Shown: positions 8,231-14,911 of the stretch, in pieces
How positions within the stretch are numbered: position 1 is the stretch's first letter
Layout: each line of letters begins with the position of its first letter
From: CAZQKE01 sp964593865
Lineage (GTDB): Bacteria; Chloroflexota; Anaerolineae; JAAYZQ01
Reading direction: 5' to 3'
DNA: 25,239 nucleotides
Assembly (NCBI GenBank): GCA_964593865.1
Contig: CAZQKE010000066.1
Location: 1-25,239, forward strand
The notes under the pieces: model-generated
What the model was told of the DNA's origin: nothing
Seen by the model: the letters and a program-made list of their open reading frames with translations, nothing else
The model's database searches: none
Program-made: the position numbers and the translations under genes

Positions 8231-8258
8231 TCTCTTTCCCCTGTGCGGGGGAAGGAGA
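8231..8258 (-). promoter_or_regulatory. hairpin in the leader of the minus-strand operon
   Basis: Arms 8231-8241 (TCTCTTTCCCC) and 8248-8258 (GGGGAAGGAGA) are complementary over 11 positions with one mismatch in the minus-strand RNA and a 6-nt loop. It sits between both predicted promoters and the GTG start at 8158. No U-tract follows, so it is more likely a leader structure than a terminator. Confidence 0.5.
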
Positions 8259-8311
8259 GACCTGCCGAATTCCCGTTCTCGGCGGTGAATCGGGAGTCGT
8301 GTTCATTCTTC

Positions 8312-8340
8312 ATTATACCACATTTGGCGCGATTCACCTA
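8312..8340 (-). promoter_or_regulatory. extended -10 promoter for the minus-strand operon (proximal)
   Basis: On the minus strand a perfect TATAAT (complement of 8312-8317) is preceded by TGG, making an extended -10 (TGGTATAAT). The -35 at 17-bp spacing is poor (TAGGTG). Transcription would start near 8305, about 150 nt before the first gene. Confidence 0.55.
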
Positions 8341-8415
8341 GCGGGGTTTTGTCCTTCCGTTTCCGCTTTCCGCTCCCCGCCGCCTTCCCCATCCCCCGAC
8401 GGTTGACGTAAGGCA

Positions 8416-8444
8416 AGTATACCACGATTTACCGCTATGGGCAA
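8416..8444 (-). promoter_or_regulatory. second sigma-70-like promoter for the minus-strand operon (distal)
   Basis: On the minus strand TTGCCC (complement of 8439-8444) and TATACT (complement of 8416-8421) are separated by 17 bp, again with TGG before the -10. The same GTGGTATA string occurs in the proximal promoter, about 104 bp away. Confidence 0.55.
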
Positions 8445-8569
8445 GATGCGAACAGGTTTGAAACAGGGCAAGGGCGCGGAGAGAAACCGTTTGAAATCAA
8501 CGTCCCGCGGCGCACCCTGCGCCTCGGTGGTGCGGGATCTTGAAGCGTCATACGCCGTTTCCGGACAAT

Positions 8570-8598
8570 TTGACTCCTGACGCCGAGAGGAGTATAAT
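8570..8598 (+). promoter_or_regulatory. sigma-70-like promoter for mgtE
   Basis: TTGACT (8570-8575) and a perfect TATAAT (8593-8598) are separated by exactly 17 bp. The expected start near 8605 leaves a leader of about 235 nt before mgtE. Confidence 0.8.
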
Positions 8599-8605
8599 CC
8601 CCCCG

Positions 8606-8839
8606 CTCACCGGCTCCAACAGACCGAGGGCGTCATGGTGGTTCACGGAGCCATCGGTTTAGGATGATGTGTGGAGTAGCGTAAAGCAAAGGTGATGAAC
8701 GAGATCGAAGCGGACGGGCCTGTACCGCCCAGTCGGTTCTCTCCCGTCGCCCACTTGCCAAACGAATACGACGCCCCCCGGTAGGCAGTGGGCCGCCCCG
8801 CACACGCCTCCGGGGGAGATCACTCCTGGAGGTGTGTCC
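8606..8839 (+). promoter_or_regulatory. structured 5' leader of mgtE with RBS-sequestering hairpin; candidate riboswitch
   Basis: Three strong pairings are visible. First, ACCGGCTCC (8609-8617) pairs with GGAGC (8647-8651) and CGGT (8655-8658) around a 3-nt bulge. Second, GCCCACTTGCC (8749-8759) pairs with GGCAGTGGGC (8784-8793). Third, ACACGCCTCC (8802-8811) pairs with GGAGGTGTGT (8828-8837) over 10 bp, with an inner GGAG/CTCC stem. The third hairpin buries the mgtE Shine-Dalgarno GGAGG (8828-8832), so control would be at translation initiation. Upstream, GACGGGC near 8713 can pair either with GCCC-A-GTC or with CCCGTC, which would allow switching. Mg2+ transporter genes are often controlled by the M-box, but I cannot find M-box conserved blocks here. 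Confidence 0.65.
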
Positions 8840-10186
8840 ATGGAAAGCTTCGCCCTGGACAATGTCCTGAAGCGATTGCGCGCCGCCTTGGAGCGCGACG
8901 ACCTGGCGGCTGCCGTCGCCATCATTGAATCCTTGCGACCGGCCGACCAAGCCGATCTCGTTGAGGAACTGAGCGGTGAAGATCAAGTAGCCCTCTTCTC
9001 CGAGCTTCCTCCTGCCGATTCGGCAAACGTGCTGGAGGAGATGGAGGATGAGGATGCCGCCGCCCTGGCAGAGCGGTTGCCCGTATCCGATCTGGCCGAC
9101 ATCCTGGACGAGATGGAGGCCGACGAGGCCGCCGATGTGTTGGGTGACCTCCCTCCCGAACGGGCCGCCGAGGCGTTGCGCGAGATGGAGGATGTCACCG
9201 ACGTCTTGCCCCTCCTCCAGTACGCCGACGATACCGCCGGGGGGCTGATGACGCCTGCCGTTATCACCTTGCGGCAGGATTGGACCGCTCAGCAGGCGTT
9301 GGAAGAGATCCGTCGGGCCGGGCCGGATGCCGACCATGCCTACTATCTCTTTGTCGTGGATGACAAAGGCATCCTATTGGGAGTCGTCGGCCTGCGCGAG
9401 CTGGTCGTCGCCCCGCCCGAAATGCCGGTCGGCGAGATGATGGACCCCAACGTCATCGCCGTACCGGTCACGGCCGACCAAGAGGACTGCGCCCGCATCC
9501 TTTCCCGCTATGGGTTCCTCGCCTTGCCCGTGGTGGACGAAGAAGGGCGGCTGGTCGGTGTTATCACCGCCGACGATCTCTTTGAGGTGGCCGAGGATGA
9601 GGCCACCGAGGATATGTATCGCATGGTCGGCATCAGCGGCGAGGAAAAAGTGTTGGGTCCTCTGCGCGATTCGGTGTTCAGGCGGCTGCCCTGGTTGGCC
9701 GTCAACATGCTGACCCTGCTCATCGCCATCACCGTTGTAGACGCCTTTGAAGCGGTGATCGCCGGGATGGTAGCTCTGGCCACCTTCCTGCCCCTGGTCT
9801 CCGGGGAGGGAGGCAACGCCGGGAGCCAAACGGCGACCGTCGTCGTGCGAGGCTTGGCTTTGGGCGAGATAGAATTGCGCGATGGGCTGCGCGCCTTGCG
9901 CAAGGAGTTGGCCGCCTCTCTGATCAACGGCGTGATCATCGGCCTGGGGACCGGCTTGGTGGCCTACCTCTGGCAGGGGGAGGCGGTGATCGCCCTGGCG
10001 ATTGTGATCGCCATGATCCTCAATTTTCTGGCGGCAGCGGTAGCCGGTGTTGCCGTGCCTTTGGGACTCAAGTGGATCAAGGTGGACCCGGCCCTGGCCT
10101 CGGCAGCCTTTGTTACCGCCGTCACCGATACACTGGGATTCCTGTTTTTCCTGGGCACGGCCTCGCTACTCATGCGATGGCTGTGA
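8840..10186 (+). CDS. mgtE: magnesium transporter MgtE
   Basis: This 448-residue protein has the full MgtE order: an acidic N domain of helical repeats (1-130), a CBS pair (about 135-255, with GGLMTPAVITL and MMDPNVIAV openings), a plug helix and a membrane domain (about 280-448). The membrane domain holds the family signature PLVSGEGGNAGSQTATVVVRG in 318-338 and the pore region TAVTDTLGF with Asp430, equivalent to the pore aspartate of the Thermus channel. MgtE is a Mg2+-selective channel gated by cytoplasmic Mg2+ through its N and CBS domains. I chose ATG 8840, 7 nt after GGAGG; a GTG at 8834 is also in frame but sits too close to the site. It stands alone behind its own promoter and the structured leader, so Mg2+ or a related signal probably controls it at the RNA level too. 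Confidence 0.95.
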   Translation: MESFALDNVLKRLRAALERDDLAAAVAIIESLRPADQADLVEELSGEDQVALFSELPPADSANVLEEMEDEDAAALAERLPVSDLADILDEMEADEAADVLGDLPPERAAEALREMEDVTDVLPLLQYADDTAGGLMTPAVITLRQDWTAQQALEEIRRAGPDADHAYYLFVVDDKGILLGVVGLRELVVAPPEMPVGEMMDPNVIAVPVTADQEDCARILSRYGFLALPVVDEEGRLVGVITADDLFEVAEDEATEDMYRMVGISGEEKVLGPLRDSVFRRLPWLAVNMLTLLIAITVVDAFEAVIAGMVALATFLPLVSGEGGNAGSQTATVVVRGLALGEIELRDGLRALRKELAASLINGVIIGLGTGLVAYLWQGEAVIALAIVIAMILNFLAAAVAGVAVPLGLKWIKVDPALASAAFVTAVTDTLGFLFFLGTASLLMRWL

Positions 10187-10200
10187 TGGCGGAACCCCAG

Positions 10201-10247
10201 AACCCATCTTTTGCTCTCCGGGCTTGCCAGGCGGTGCAAGATGGGTT
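10201..10247 (+). terminator. long hairpin after mgtE, overlapping the lepB promoter
   Basis: AACCCATCTT (10201-10210) and AAGATGGGTT (10238-10247) form a perfect 10-bp inverted repeat, extended by GC/GCAA pairing past a 2-nt bulge. It starts 14 nt after the mgtE stop. There is no U-run after it, so it may be a weak terminator, an mRNA-end stabiliser or an operator. Confidence 0.5.
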
Positions 10248-10252
10248 ATAAT
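10224..10252 (+). promoter_or_regulatory. sigma-70-like promoter for the lepB-BMC operon
   Basis: TTGCCA (10224-10229) and TATAAT (10247-10252) have a 17-bp spacer. The -35 lies in the loop of the inverted repeat and the -10 begins at the last base of its right arm. The predicted start is near 10259, about 30 nt before lepB. Confidence 0.75.
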
Positions 10253-10288
10253 GCACATGCGAAATCCGACCGGATAGGGTGAGGAATT

Positions 10289-10846
10289 TTGAACGAATGG
10301 GAGCCGGAACCCCAGGGTAAATCGCCGTTGCGCGAGGCCCTGGAGACGATTCTGTTTACACTTGTCGTCTATTTTCTGATCCGTACCTTTCTGTTTGAAA
10401 ACTATCGGGTGGTCGGTCACAGCATGGACCCCACCTTGGCCGACGGTGAATTCGTGGCGGTGAACAAGTTGGTCTATCGTTTAAAAGACCCCCAACGGGG
10501 GGACATCGTCGTTCTGCGGGAGCAGGGCAGCGGCAACCGCCGGTTGATCAAGCGCATCATCGGTCTGCCGGGGGAAAGGATAGAGATCAAACACGGTCAG
10601 GTCTATATCAACGGTCATCACCTAGTCGAACCGTATATCCAGAATCCGGGACGCAGCAACTATGCGCCTACCGAGATTCCGGAAGAACACTATTTCGTCA
10701 TGGGCGACAACCGCACCAATTCCAGCGATTCGCGCAGTTGGGGGATGCTGCCCCGTTCGCATCTGATCGGCAAGGCGATGTTGACCTATTGGCCGCCGGA
10801 GATGTGGGGCATCGTTCCCCACGAAACGTACGAGGGCGTCCCATGA
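10289..10846 (+). CDS. lepB: signal peptidase I
   Basis: The 185-residue protein removes signal peptides from exported preproteins at the outer face of the membrane. It has a single N-terminal membrane anchor (residues 18-36), the box with the catalytic serine (GHSMDPTL, Ser45), the catalytic lysine in RRLIKRIIGLPGE (Lys88) and the GDNRTNSSDSRSWG box (139-152). Length fits the short Gram-positive type. The start is TTG 10289 with GTGAGG upstream; no ATG fits as well. Its stop overlaps the ATG of the RpiB-like gene (ATGA at 10843-10846). Coupling to a microcompartment gene is unusual and may only reflect use of a convenient promoter. Confidence 0.95.
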   Translation: MNEWEPEPQGKSPLREALETILFTLVVYFLIRTFLFENYRVVGHSMDPTLADGEFVAVNKLVYRLKDPQRGDIVVLREQGSGNRRLIKRIIGLPGERIEIKHGQVYINGHHLVEPYIQNPGRSNYAPTEIPEEHYFVMGDNRTNSSDSRSWGMLPRSHLIGKAMLTYWPPEMWGIVPHETYEGVP

Positions 10847-11583
10847 CCGAGGAAGAACAGGTCCGCGAAATTGTGCGCCGGGTACTCCTGCGCACGCTGG
10901 GGCCGGAGGGGGTGGTGGACAACGCATCGGTTGTTTCCCCTCCCCCCGGCGACGCCCGGCGACCTACCGTCACCGAGGCCGATGTTCTGACCGTGCCCGT
11001 GGGGGGTACGTTGACCGTCCCCGCCGAAGCGGTGGTCACGCCCCTGGCCCGCGACACGGCCCTGGAGCGGCGGGTAACGCTGGTGCAAGAAAGGGATACC
11101 GTTGCCAACCCCGGCCCTTCCGCGCCCCGTACGGTGGCTCTGGGGGCGGACCACGGCGGCTATGCCATGAAGGAGGACCTGAAAGCCTTCCTGGGCGAAT
11201 TGGGCTACCCGGTGGTGGATTGCGGGACCGACAGCACCGCCCCGGTGGATTATCCGGATTTTGCCTATGCCGTGGCGCAGTTGGTGGCCGAGGGGCGGGC
11301 CTGGCGGGGAATCATCGTGGATGGCGCGGGTATCGGTTCCTGCATGGCGGCCAACAAGGTTCCCGGCGTGCGGGCGGCCATGTGCTACGACCACGCGACG
11401 GCGGTCAACTCGCGGGAGCACAACGACGCCAATGTGCTGACCCTGGGCGGCGCGTTGCTCGGTCGCAATCTGGCCCGCCAGATCGTCAAAACCTGGCTGG
11501 AAACCGAATTCGGCGGCGGTCGCCATGCCCGCCGGGTGGACAAGATCATGGCCATTGAAAAGCGATTTCTGCGGGGGCGATGA
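10843..11583 (+). CDS. RpiB/LacAB-family sugar-phosphate isomerase with BMC-targeting-like N-terminal extension
   Basis: The 246-residue protein has an RpiB domain from residue 96: VALGADHGGYAMK, VPGVRAAMCYDHATAVNSREHNDANVLTLGG and a C-terminal GGGRHARRVDKI. RpiB interconverts ribose-5-phosphate and ribulose-5-phosphate. The first 95 residues are extra. They begin with an amphipathic helix (EEEQVREIVRRVLLRTLG, 3-20) of the type that targets enzymes into microcompartments, then a Pro/Gly linker and TVPAEAVVTPLARDTALERRV (58-78), a segment I also associate with BMC enzymes. The E. coli catalytic Cys66 of ICGTG is replaced: the matching residues here are VDGAG, with Asp160 for Cys and Ala162 for Thr. 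It overlaps lepB by 4 nt. The true substrate may be another sugar phosphate linked to DeoC. Confidence 0.85.
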   Translation: MTEEEQVREIVRRVLLRTLGPEGVVDNASVVSPPPGDARRPTVTEADVLTVPVGGTLTVPAEAVVTPLARDTALERRVTLVQERDTVANPGPSAPRTVALGADHGGYAMKEDLKAFLGELGYPVVDCGTDSTAPVDYPDFAYAVAQLVAEGRAWRGIIVDGAGIGSCMAANKVPGVRAAMCYDHATAVNSREHNDANVLTLGGALLGRNLARQIVKTWLETEFGGGRHARRVDKIMAIEKRFLRGR

Positions 11584-11587
11584 GGGG

Positions 11588-11822
11588 ATGACCGTGTATG
11601 CCGTCTATCATCTGAAAGCAAGTGATCTGGGTACGGAGTTTCGGAAGCTATCAAGGCGATGTTCCAGGACCGGGATGTTGAGATCGTTGTGAGCGCGGTA
11701 GACGAGACGGCCTACCTGCTCCGGTCCGAAGCCAACCGCCGGTGCTGTTGGAGGCGATTCAGAACGTGAATCGCCAAGAGAACCTGGTCAGTGATGGCTG
11801 GCAAAATCTTCTTTGGGGATAA
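11588..11822 (+). pseudogene. frameshifted Phd/YefM-like antitoxin gene
   Basis: Three reading frames join into one small protein. ATG 11588 gives MTVYAVYHLKASDLGTEF; after about 11643 the frame shifts to EAIKAMFQDRDVEIVV, then AVDETAYLLRSEANR; from 11742 a third frame gives VLLEAIQNVNRQENLVSDG and stops at 11822. The YLLRSEANxxxLLEAI ending resembles the C-terminal, toxin-binding end of Phd/YefM-type antitoxins. No matching YoeB-like toxin follows. Two shifts within 235 bp suggest a dead gene; sequencing errors are the alternative. It overlaps the start of the methyltransferase by 29 nt. Confidence 0.6.
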
Positions 11823-12645
11823 CCTACAAGTTCTCCAGACGCTGGCTTCCGAAAGCGTAGACCTGATTTACATAGACCCGCCCTTCAACACAGGGAAAAG
11901 GCAAACCAGGACCCGGATCAAAACCGTCCACGATGAGGAGGGAGGAGACCGTATCGGCTTTCAGGGGAAACGTTACCGGACGATCAAACTGTCCACATCG
12001 GGCTATGAGGATGCCTTTGACGATTTCATCGGCTTTTTGCGGCCCCGCCTGCTGGAAGCCCGACGCATTCTCAAGCCGACGGGGAGCTTCTTCCTGCACA
12101 TTGACTACCGGGAGGTGCACTACTGCAAAGTGCTGCTGGACGAGATCTTTGGCCGAGCCTCCTTCCTCAACGAGATCATCTGGGCGTATGATTACGGCGC
12201 ACGTTCCAAAAAGCGGTGGCCGACCAAGCACGACAATATCCTGTGGTACGCCAAGAATCCCAAGCAGTACACCTTCAACTATGAGGAGATGGACCGCATC
12301 CCGTACATGGCCCCCGGTCTGGTGGGCAAAGAAAAGGCGGCGCGGGGCAAGACGCCCACCGATGTCTGGTGGCATACCATTGTCAGTCCCAACAGCAAGG
12401 AAAAGACCGGCTATGCCACCCAAAAGCCGCTGGGCCTCCTGAAGCGGATCGTCAAGGTCCACTCCAATCCGGGGGACCTGCTGCTTGATTTCTTTGCCGG
12501 GAGCGGCACGCTAGGGGAAGCGGCAGCCCAGCTAGGACGCGATTTCATCTTGGTAGACAACAACCCGGAAGCAATCGCGGTGATGATGCGGAGGCTGCGA
12601 AGGTACAACCCGGCGTTGATCAACTACGCCGGTATTGCCGGGTAG
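11794..12645 (+). CDS. site-specific DNA methyltransferase (N4-cytosine/N6-adenine, beta-class order)
   Basis: This 283-residue enzyme would transfer a methyl group from S-adenosylmethionine to an adenine N6 or cytosine N4 in a specific DNA site. The catalytic motif DPPF is at residues 28-31 (YIDPPFNTGK). The SAM-binding motif DFFAGSGT is near 232-239, after the target-recognition region, giving the IV-TRD-I order of beta-class enzymes. KTGYATQKPLGLLKRIV, before motif I, is motif X-like. No restriction nuclease lies beside it, so it is a solitary methylase. The start is ATG 11794 (a GTG at 11791 is also possible); the binding site is weak and the start overlaps the broken antitoxin gene. It was probably brought in together with the toxin-antitoxin genes. 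Confidence 0.9.
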   Translation: MAGKIFFGDNLQVLQTLASESVDLIYIDPPFNTGKRQTRTRIKTVHDEEGGDRIGFQGKRYRTIKLSTSGYEDAFDDFIGFLRPRLLEARRILKPTGSFFLHIDYREVHYCKVLLDEIFGRASFLNEIIWAYDYGARSKKRWPTKHDNILWYAKNPKQYTFNYEEMDRIPYMAPGLVGKEKAARGKTPTDVWWHTIVSPNSKEKTGYATQKPLGLLKRIVKVHSNPGDLLLDFFAGSGTLGEAAAQLGRDFILVDNNPEAIAVMMRRLRRYNPALINYAGIAG

Positions 12646-12679
12646 GTCGGAGAACAGGACATTTCCACAGGAGCCAAAC

Positions 12680-12985
12680 ATGCCGATTGTAAAAGAGTTA
12701 CCGGTCATAGACCAACGCATTGTTTTGGATCGGGACGTCTTGGCCCAGGTAGGTTTGACCACAGGCCGTGCAACGCTGGTTGTTGATGGAGGAAGCATCG
12801 TCATCCGACCGGCCCAGGATTCGGATGCAGACACCGAAGGGGAAGATCTGATCCAGAGAATCATCAAAAATTCGGGCCGTTCGCGCCAAGAGATCGAACG
12901 ATTCTTGGCTGTGGCAGGCGCATGGGCGAACGATGACGAACCTATCAGCGAGATACAACGATTGCGTCGGGAGATGGATGCATAG
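12680..12985 (+). CDS. antitoxin of a VapBC-like pair (AbrB-type N-terminus)
   Basis: 101 residues from ATG 12680, with AGGAG 7-8 nt upstream. Residues 1-45 (VIDQRIVLDRDVLAQVGLTTGRATLVVDGGSIVIRPA) have the swapped-hairpin AbrB/MazE pattern used for DNA binding. The rest is helical and charged (IQRIIKNSGRSRQEIERF, EISEIQRLRREMD-like), suitable for gripping a PIN toxin. The PIN-domain gene begins 11 nt after the stop. Such antitoxins usually repress their own operon. It is 34 nt downstream of the methylase, so the two may be co-transcribed. Confidence 0.75.
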   Translation: MPIVKELPVIDQRIVLDRDVLAQVGLTTGRATLVVDGGSIVIRPAQDSDADTEGEDLIQRIIKNSGRSRQEIERFLAVAGAWANDDEPISEIQRLRREMDA

Positions 12986-12996
12986 CAGCCCCAGGA

Positions 12997-13482
12997 GTGG
13001 TAGTTGACACCGGCATCGTGATTCGCCATCTCCGAACGGCAACAGGGAAGACAGCAACAACCCTGTCGCTCATTTTGGGCGCTGCTCCCTGCTTTGTGAC
13101 CTACATCACCGTTTACGAACTGTTTTTCGGCGCAACGGATCAGGCAAAGCGACGGGATGTTCACGATGCGCTCCTGCCGCTGGAGATTATAGGGGGATCG
13201 GCGCGCGTAGCCCGCCGAGCAGGATTGTTACGCCGTCACTTTGTTCAACATGGCTGGGATGTTGGGGCAATGGACCCACTGGTCGCAGCTACTTGCCTGG
13301 AAGCAGCCTTGCCCATCTTGACCACGAACGTTGACCACTTTTTGCGCGTGCCGGGGCTGCTTGTGCTGTCGCCGGATCAGATCGCGTCCGATGTTGATCT
13401 GGCCCAGTTGATAGCCGACGCCCGGCGTTGGAATGCCGATTACCGCCGACGGCACGGATACGACGCGATACCGAGAATCTGA
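12997..13482 (+). CDS. PIN-domain toxin ribonuclease (VapC-like)
   Basis: The 161-residue protein carries the four acidic residues of a PIN nuclease: Asp4 (VVDTGIVI), Glu41 (TVYELFFGA), Asp93 (GAMDPLVAATCLE) and Asp113 (ILTTNVDHFLRVPGL). VapC toxins cut tRNA or rRNA and are held inactive by VapB. The start is uncertain. GTG 12997 matches the usual beginning of the fold, but AGGAG abuts it directly, so translation probably depends on coupling to the antitoxin ending at 12985. A tail of about 30 residues (from LAQLIADARRWN) extends beyond the PIN core. It ends 9 nt before deoC. Confidence 0.87.
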   Translation: MVVDTGIVIRHLRTATGKTATTLSLILGAAPCFVTYITVYELFFGATDQAKRRDVHDALLPLEIIGGSARVARRAGLLRRHFVQHGWDVGAMDPLVAATCLEAALPILTTNVDHFLRVPGLLVLSPDQIASDVDLAQLIADARRWNADYRRRHGYDAIPRI

Positions 13483-13491
13483 GAGGAAAGC

Positions 13492-14364
13492 GTGCAATTC
13501 GACTCTGCAACCATCGAACGGTTGGTTGAACAGATTACCAAAGAGGTGCTGATTCTGCTCCGCGAGGAGGAGGCCCGCGCCCAGGGCGGCGAGGACCAAT
13601 GCACCGATTGCATCGGCCAGTGCGTTGTGCAATGCCGGGACCGGGTGCAGGCTGTGGTCGCCGCCGGGGCTTCTCGTCTGACTTCAACGTTGGGCAACGT
13701 CCACGTTGGGCCGGAGATCGCCAAATATATTGACCACACCTTGCTCAAACCCGATGCCACCCAGGACCAGATCGCCCAACTGTGCTACGAGGCCCGCAAA
13801 TACGGCTTTGCTGCCGTGTGCGTCAACCCGGTCAACGTCAAATTGTGCAGCCAGCTGCTCCGGGGCACATCGGTCCACGTCTGCACCGTGGTTGGCTTTC
13901 CCCTGGGGGCCACCCCACCGGAGGTCAAGGCTTATGAGGCCCAACAGGCGATAGATGACGGCGCGACCGAGGTAGACATGGTGATCAACATCGGCGCCCT
14001 GAAATCCAAAGACTATGCTCTGGTGGAACGGGACATTGCCACCGTCGCCCGTACCTGCCACGCCGGGGGGGCGATCCTCAAAGTGATCATTGAGGCGGCT
14101 CTGCTGAGCGACGAGGAAAAGGTGATCGCCTGTCAGCTGGCCAAAGCCGCCGGGGCCGATTACGTCAAAACCAGCACCGGCTTTGGGCCGGGCGGGGCCA
14201 CCGTCCACGATGTGGCCCTGATGCGCCGCGTCGTCGGGCCGGAGATGGGCGTCAAGGCCGCGGGCGGCATCCGCAGCTACCGCGAAGCCGAAGCCATGAT
14301 CGCCGCCGGTGCGACTCGCATCGGGGCCAGCGCAGGGGTCAAGATCGTACAACAGGCCGGGTGA
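13492..14364 (+). CDS. deoC: deoxyribose-phosphate aldolase with BMC-targeting-like helix and Cys cluster
   Basis: DeoC cleaves 2-deoxyribose-5-phosphate to acetaldehyde and glyceraldehyde-3-phosphate. The catalytic core begins near residue 74 (YIDHTLLKPDAT) and holds Asp162 (EVDMVIN), Schiff-base Lys197 (LKVIIE) and Lys226 (DYVKTSTGF). The 290-residue length exceeds a plain DeoC of about 220-260 because of an N-terminal extension. Residues 7-26 (TIERLVEQITKEVLILLREE) form an amphipathic helix like a microcompartment encapsulation peptide. Next comes CTDCIGQCVVQC, with Cys37, 40, 44 and 48. It starts at GTG 13492 behind GAGAGGAAAG. DeoC, an RpiB homologue and a BMC shell gene together mark the SPU class of microcompartment. 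Confidence 0.93.
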   Translation: MQFDSATIERLVEQITKEVLILLREEEARAQGGEDQCTDCIGQCVVQCRDRVQAVVAAGASRLTSTLGNVHVGPEIAKYIDHTLLKPDATQDQIAQLCYEARKYGFAAVCVNPVNVKLCSQLLRGTSVHVCTVVGFPLGATPPEVKAYEAQQAIDDGATEVDMVINIGALKSKDYALVERDIATVARTCHAGGAILKVIIEAALLSDEEKVIACQLAKAAGADYVKTSTGFGPGGATVHDVALMRRVVGPEMGVKAAGGIRSYREAEAMIAAGATRIGASAGVKIVQQAG

Positions 14365-14368
14365 GACC

Positions 14369-14911
14369 ATGCCGGTTTTTGATTTGGACGAAATCATTCC
14401 TCGGTTGGAGGATTATTTTGCCGGACAGTCCCAGGTGCTGGTGGCTTACGTTTACGGTTCCCAGGCGACCGGTCAGGCTGGGCCGCTGAGCGACCTGGAT
14501 ATAGCCGTCCTGCTGGCCGGAGAACCGAGCGAAGCCGAGTGTTTCGATGCCCGTCTGGAATTCGTCGGTGGGCTGATGAGCCTGTTGCACACCAACGATG
14601 TGGATGTGGCGATTCTCAATCAGGTCCCGCTGGTCCTGCGCTACCAGGTAGTCCGCACCGGGCAGGTGATCTTTTGTCGTGACCGTCAGGCAATGATCGA
14701 GTTTCGGGTGCGGACGCTCAACGAGTATTTTGATTTCAAGCCGTTGTTGGATGACTATCGCCGGATCTTTTTCAAGCGTATCCTGGAGGGGACGTGGCTG
14801 GATGGATACAACCGCTATCGAGGCACGATTAGCACAGATTCAAGAATCTCTCAAATTGCTCGACGAAATCGCCGTGCTCGAATTCACCGAGTTCAGTCAG
14901 GATCCGTATAA
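14369..14911 (+). CDS. mntA: MntA-like nucleotidyltransferase antitoxin
   Basis: 180 residues with the minimal nucleotidyltransferase signature GSQATGQAGPLSDLDIAVLL: Gly30-Ser31, Asp42 and Asp44, with a third acidic position near Asp77/79 (NDVDVAIL). MntA proteins neutralise the HEPN toxin HepT by adding AMP to a tyrosine near its active site. It starts at ATG 14369, only 4 nt after the deoC stop, using GGGTGAG at the end of deoC. The last 35 residues (from GYNRYRG) are basic, lie inside the overlap with hepT and do not look like a conserved end; the ancestral stop may have been lost. Confidence 0.85.
   Translation: MPVFDLDEIIPRLEDYFAGQSQVLVAYVYGSQATGQAGPLSDLDIAVLLAGEPSEAECFDARLEFVGGLMSLLHTNDVDVAILNQVPLVLRYQVVRTGQVIFCRDRQAMIEFRVRTLNEYFDFKPLLDDYRRIFFKRILEGTWLDGYNRYRGTISTDSRISQIARRNRRARIHRVQSGSV

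Larger units (their letters stand above)
8159..8839. other. 681-bp divergent control region between the membrane operon and mgtE
   Basis: No coding region is supported here. The part nearest 8158 is the leader of the minus-strand operon, with a long hairpin at 8231-8258 and promoters near 8312-8340 and 8416-8444. The segment 8346-8400 is pyrimidine-rich on the plus strand and has G-runs on the minus strand. 8450-8569 shows no clear element. 8570-8839 is the mgtE promoter and structured leader. Confidence 0.8.

Noticed and set aside
8375..8397. Possible G-quadruplex on the minus strand upstream of the envelope operon
   Set aside because: Only three runs of four or more G are present, so a stable three-tier quadruplex is not supported; recorded only as a G-rich stretch.
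8606..8839. Calling the mgtE leader an M-box
   Set aside because: Context fits, but the conserved M-box sequence blocks were not found by eye, so it is reported only as a candidate leader RNA.
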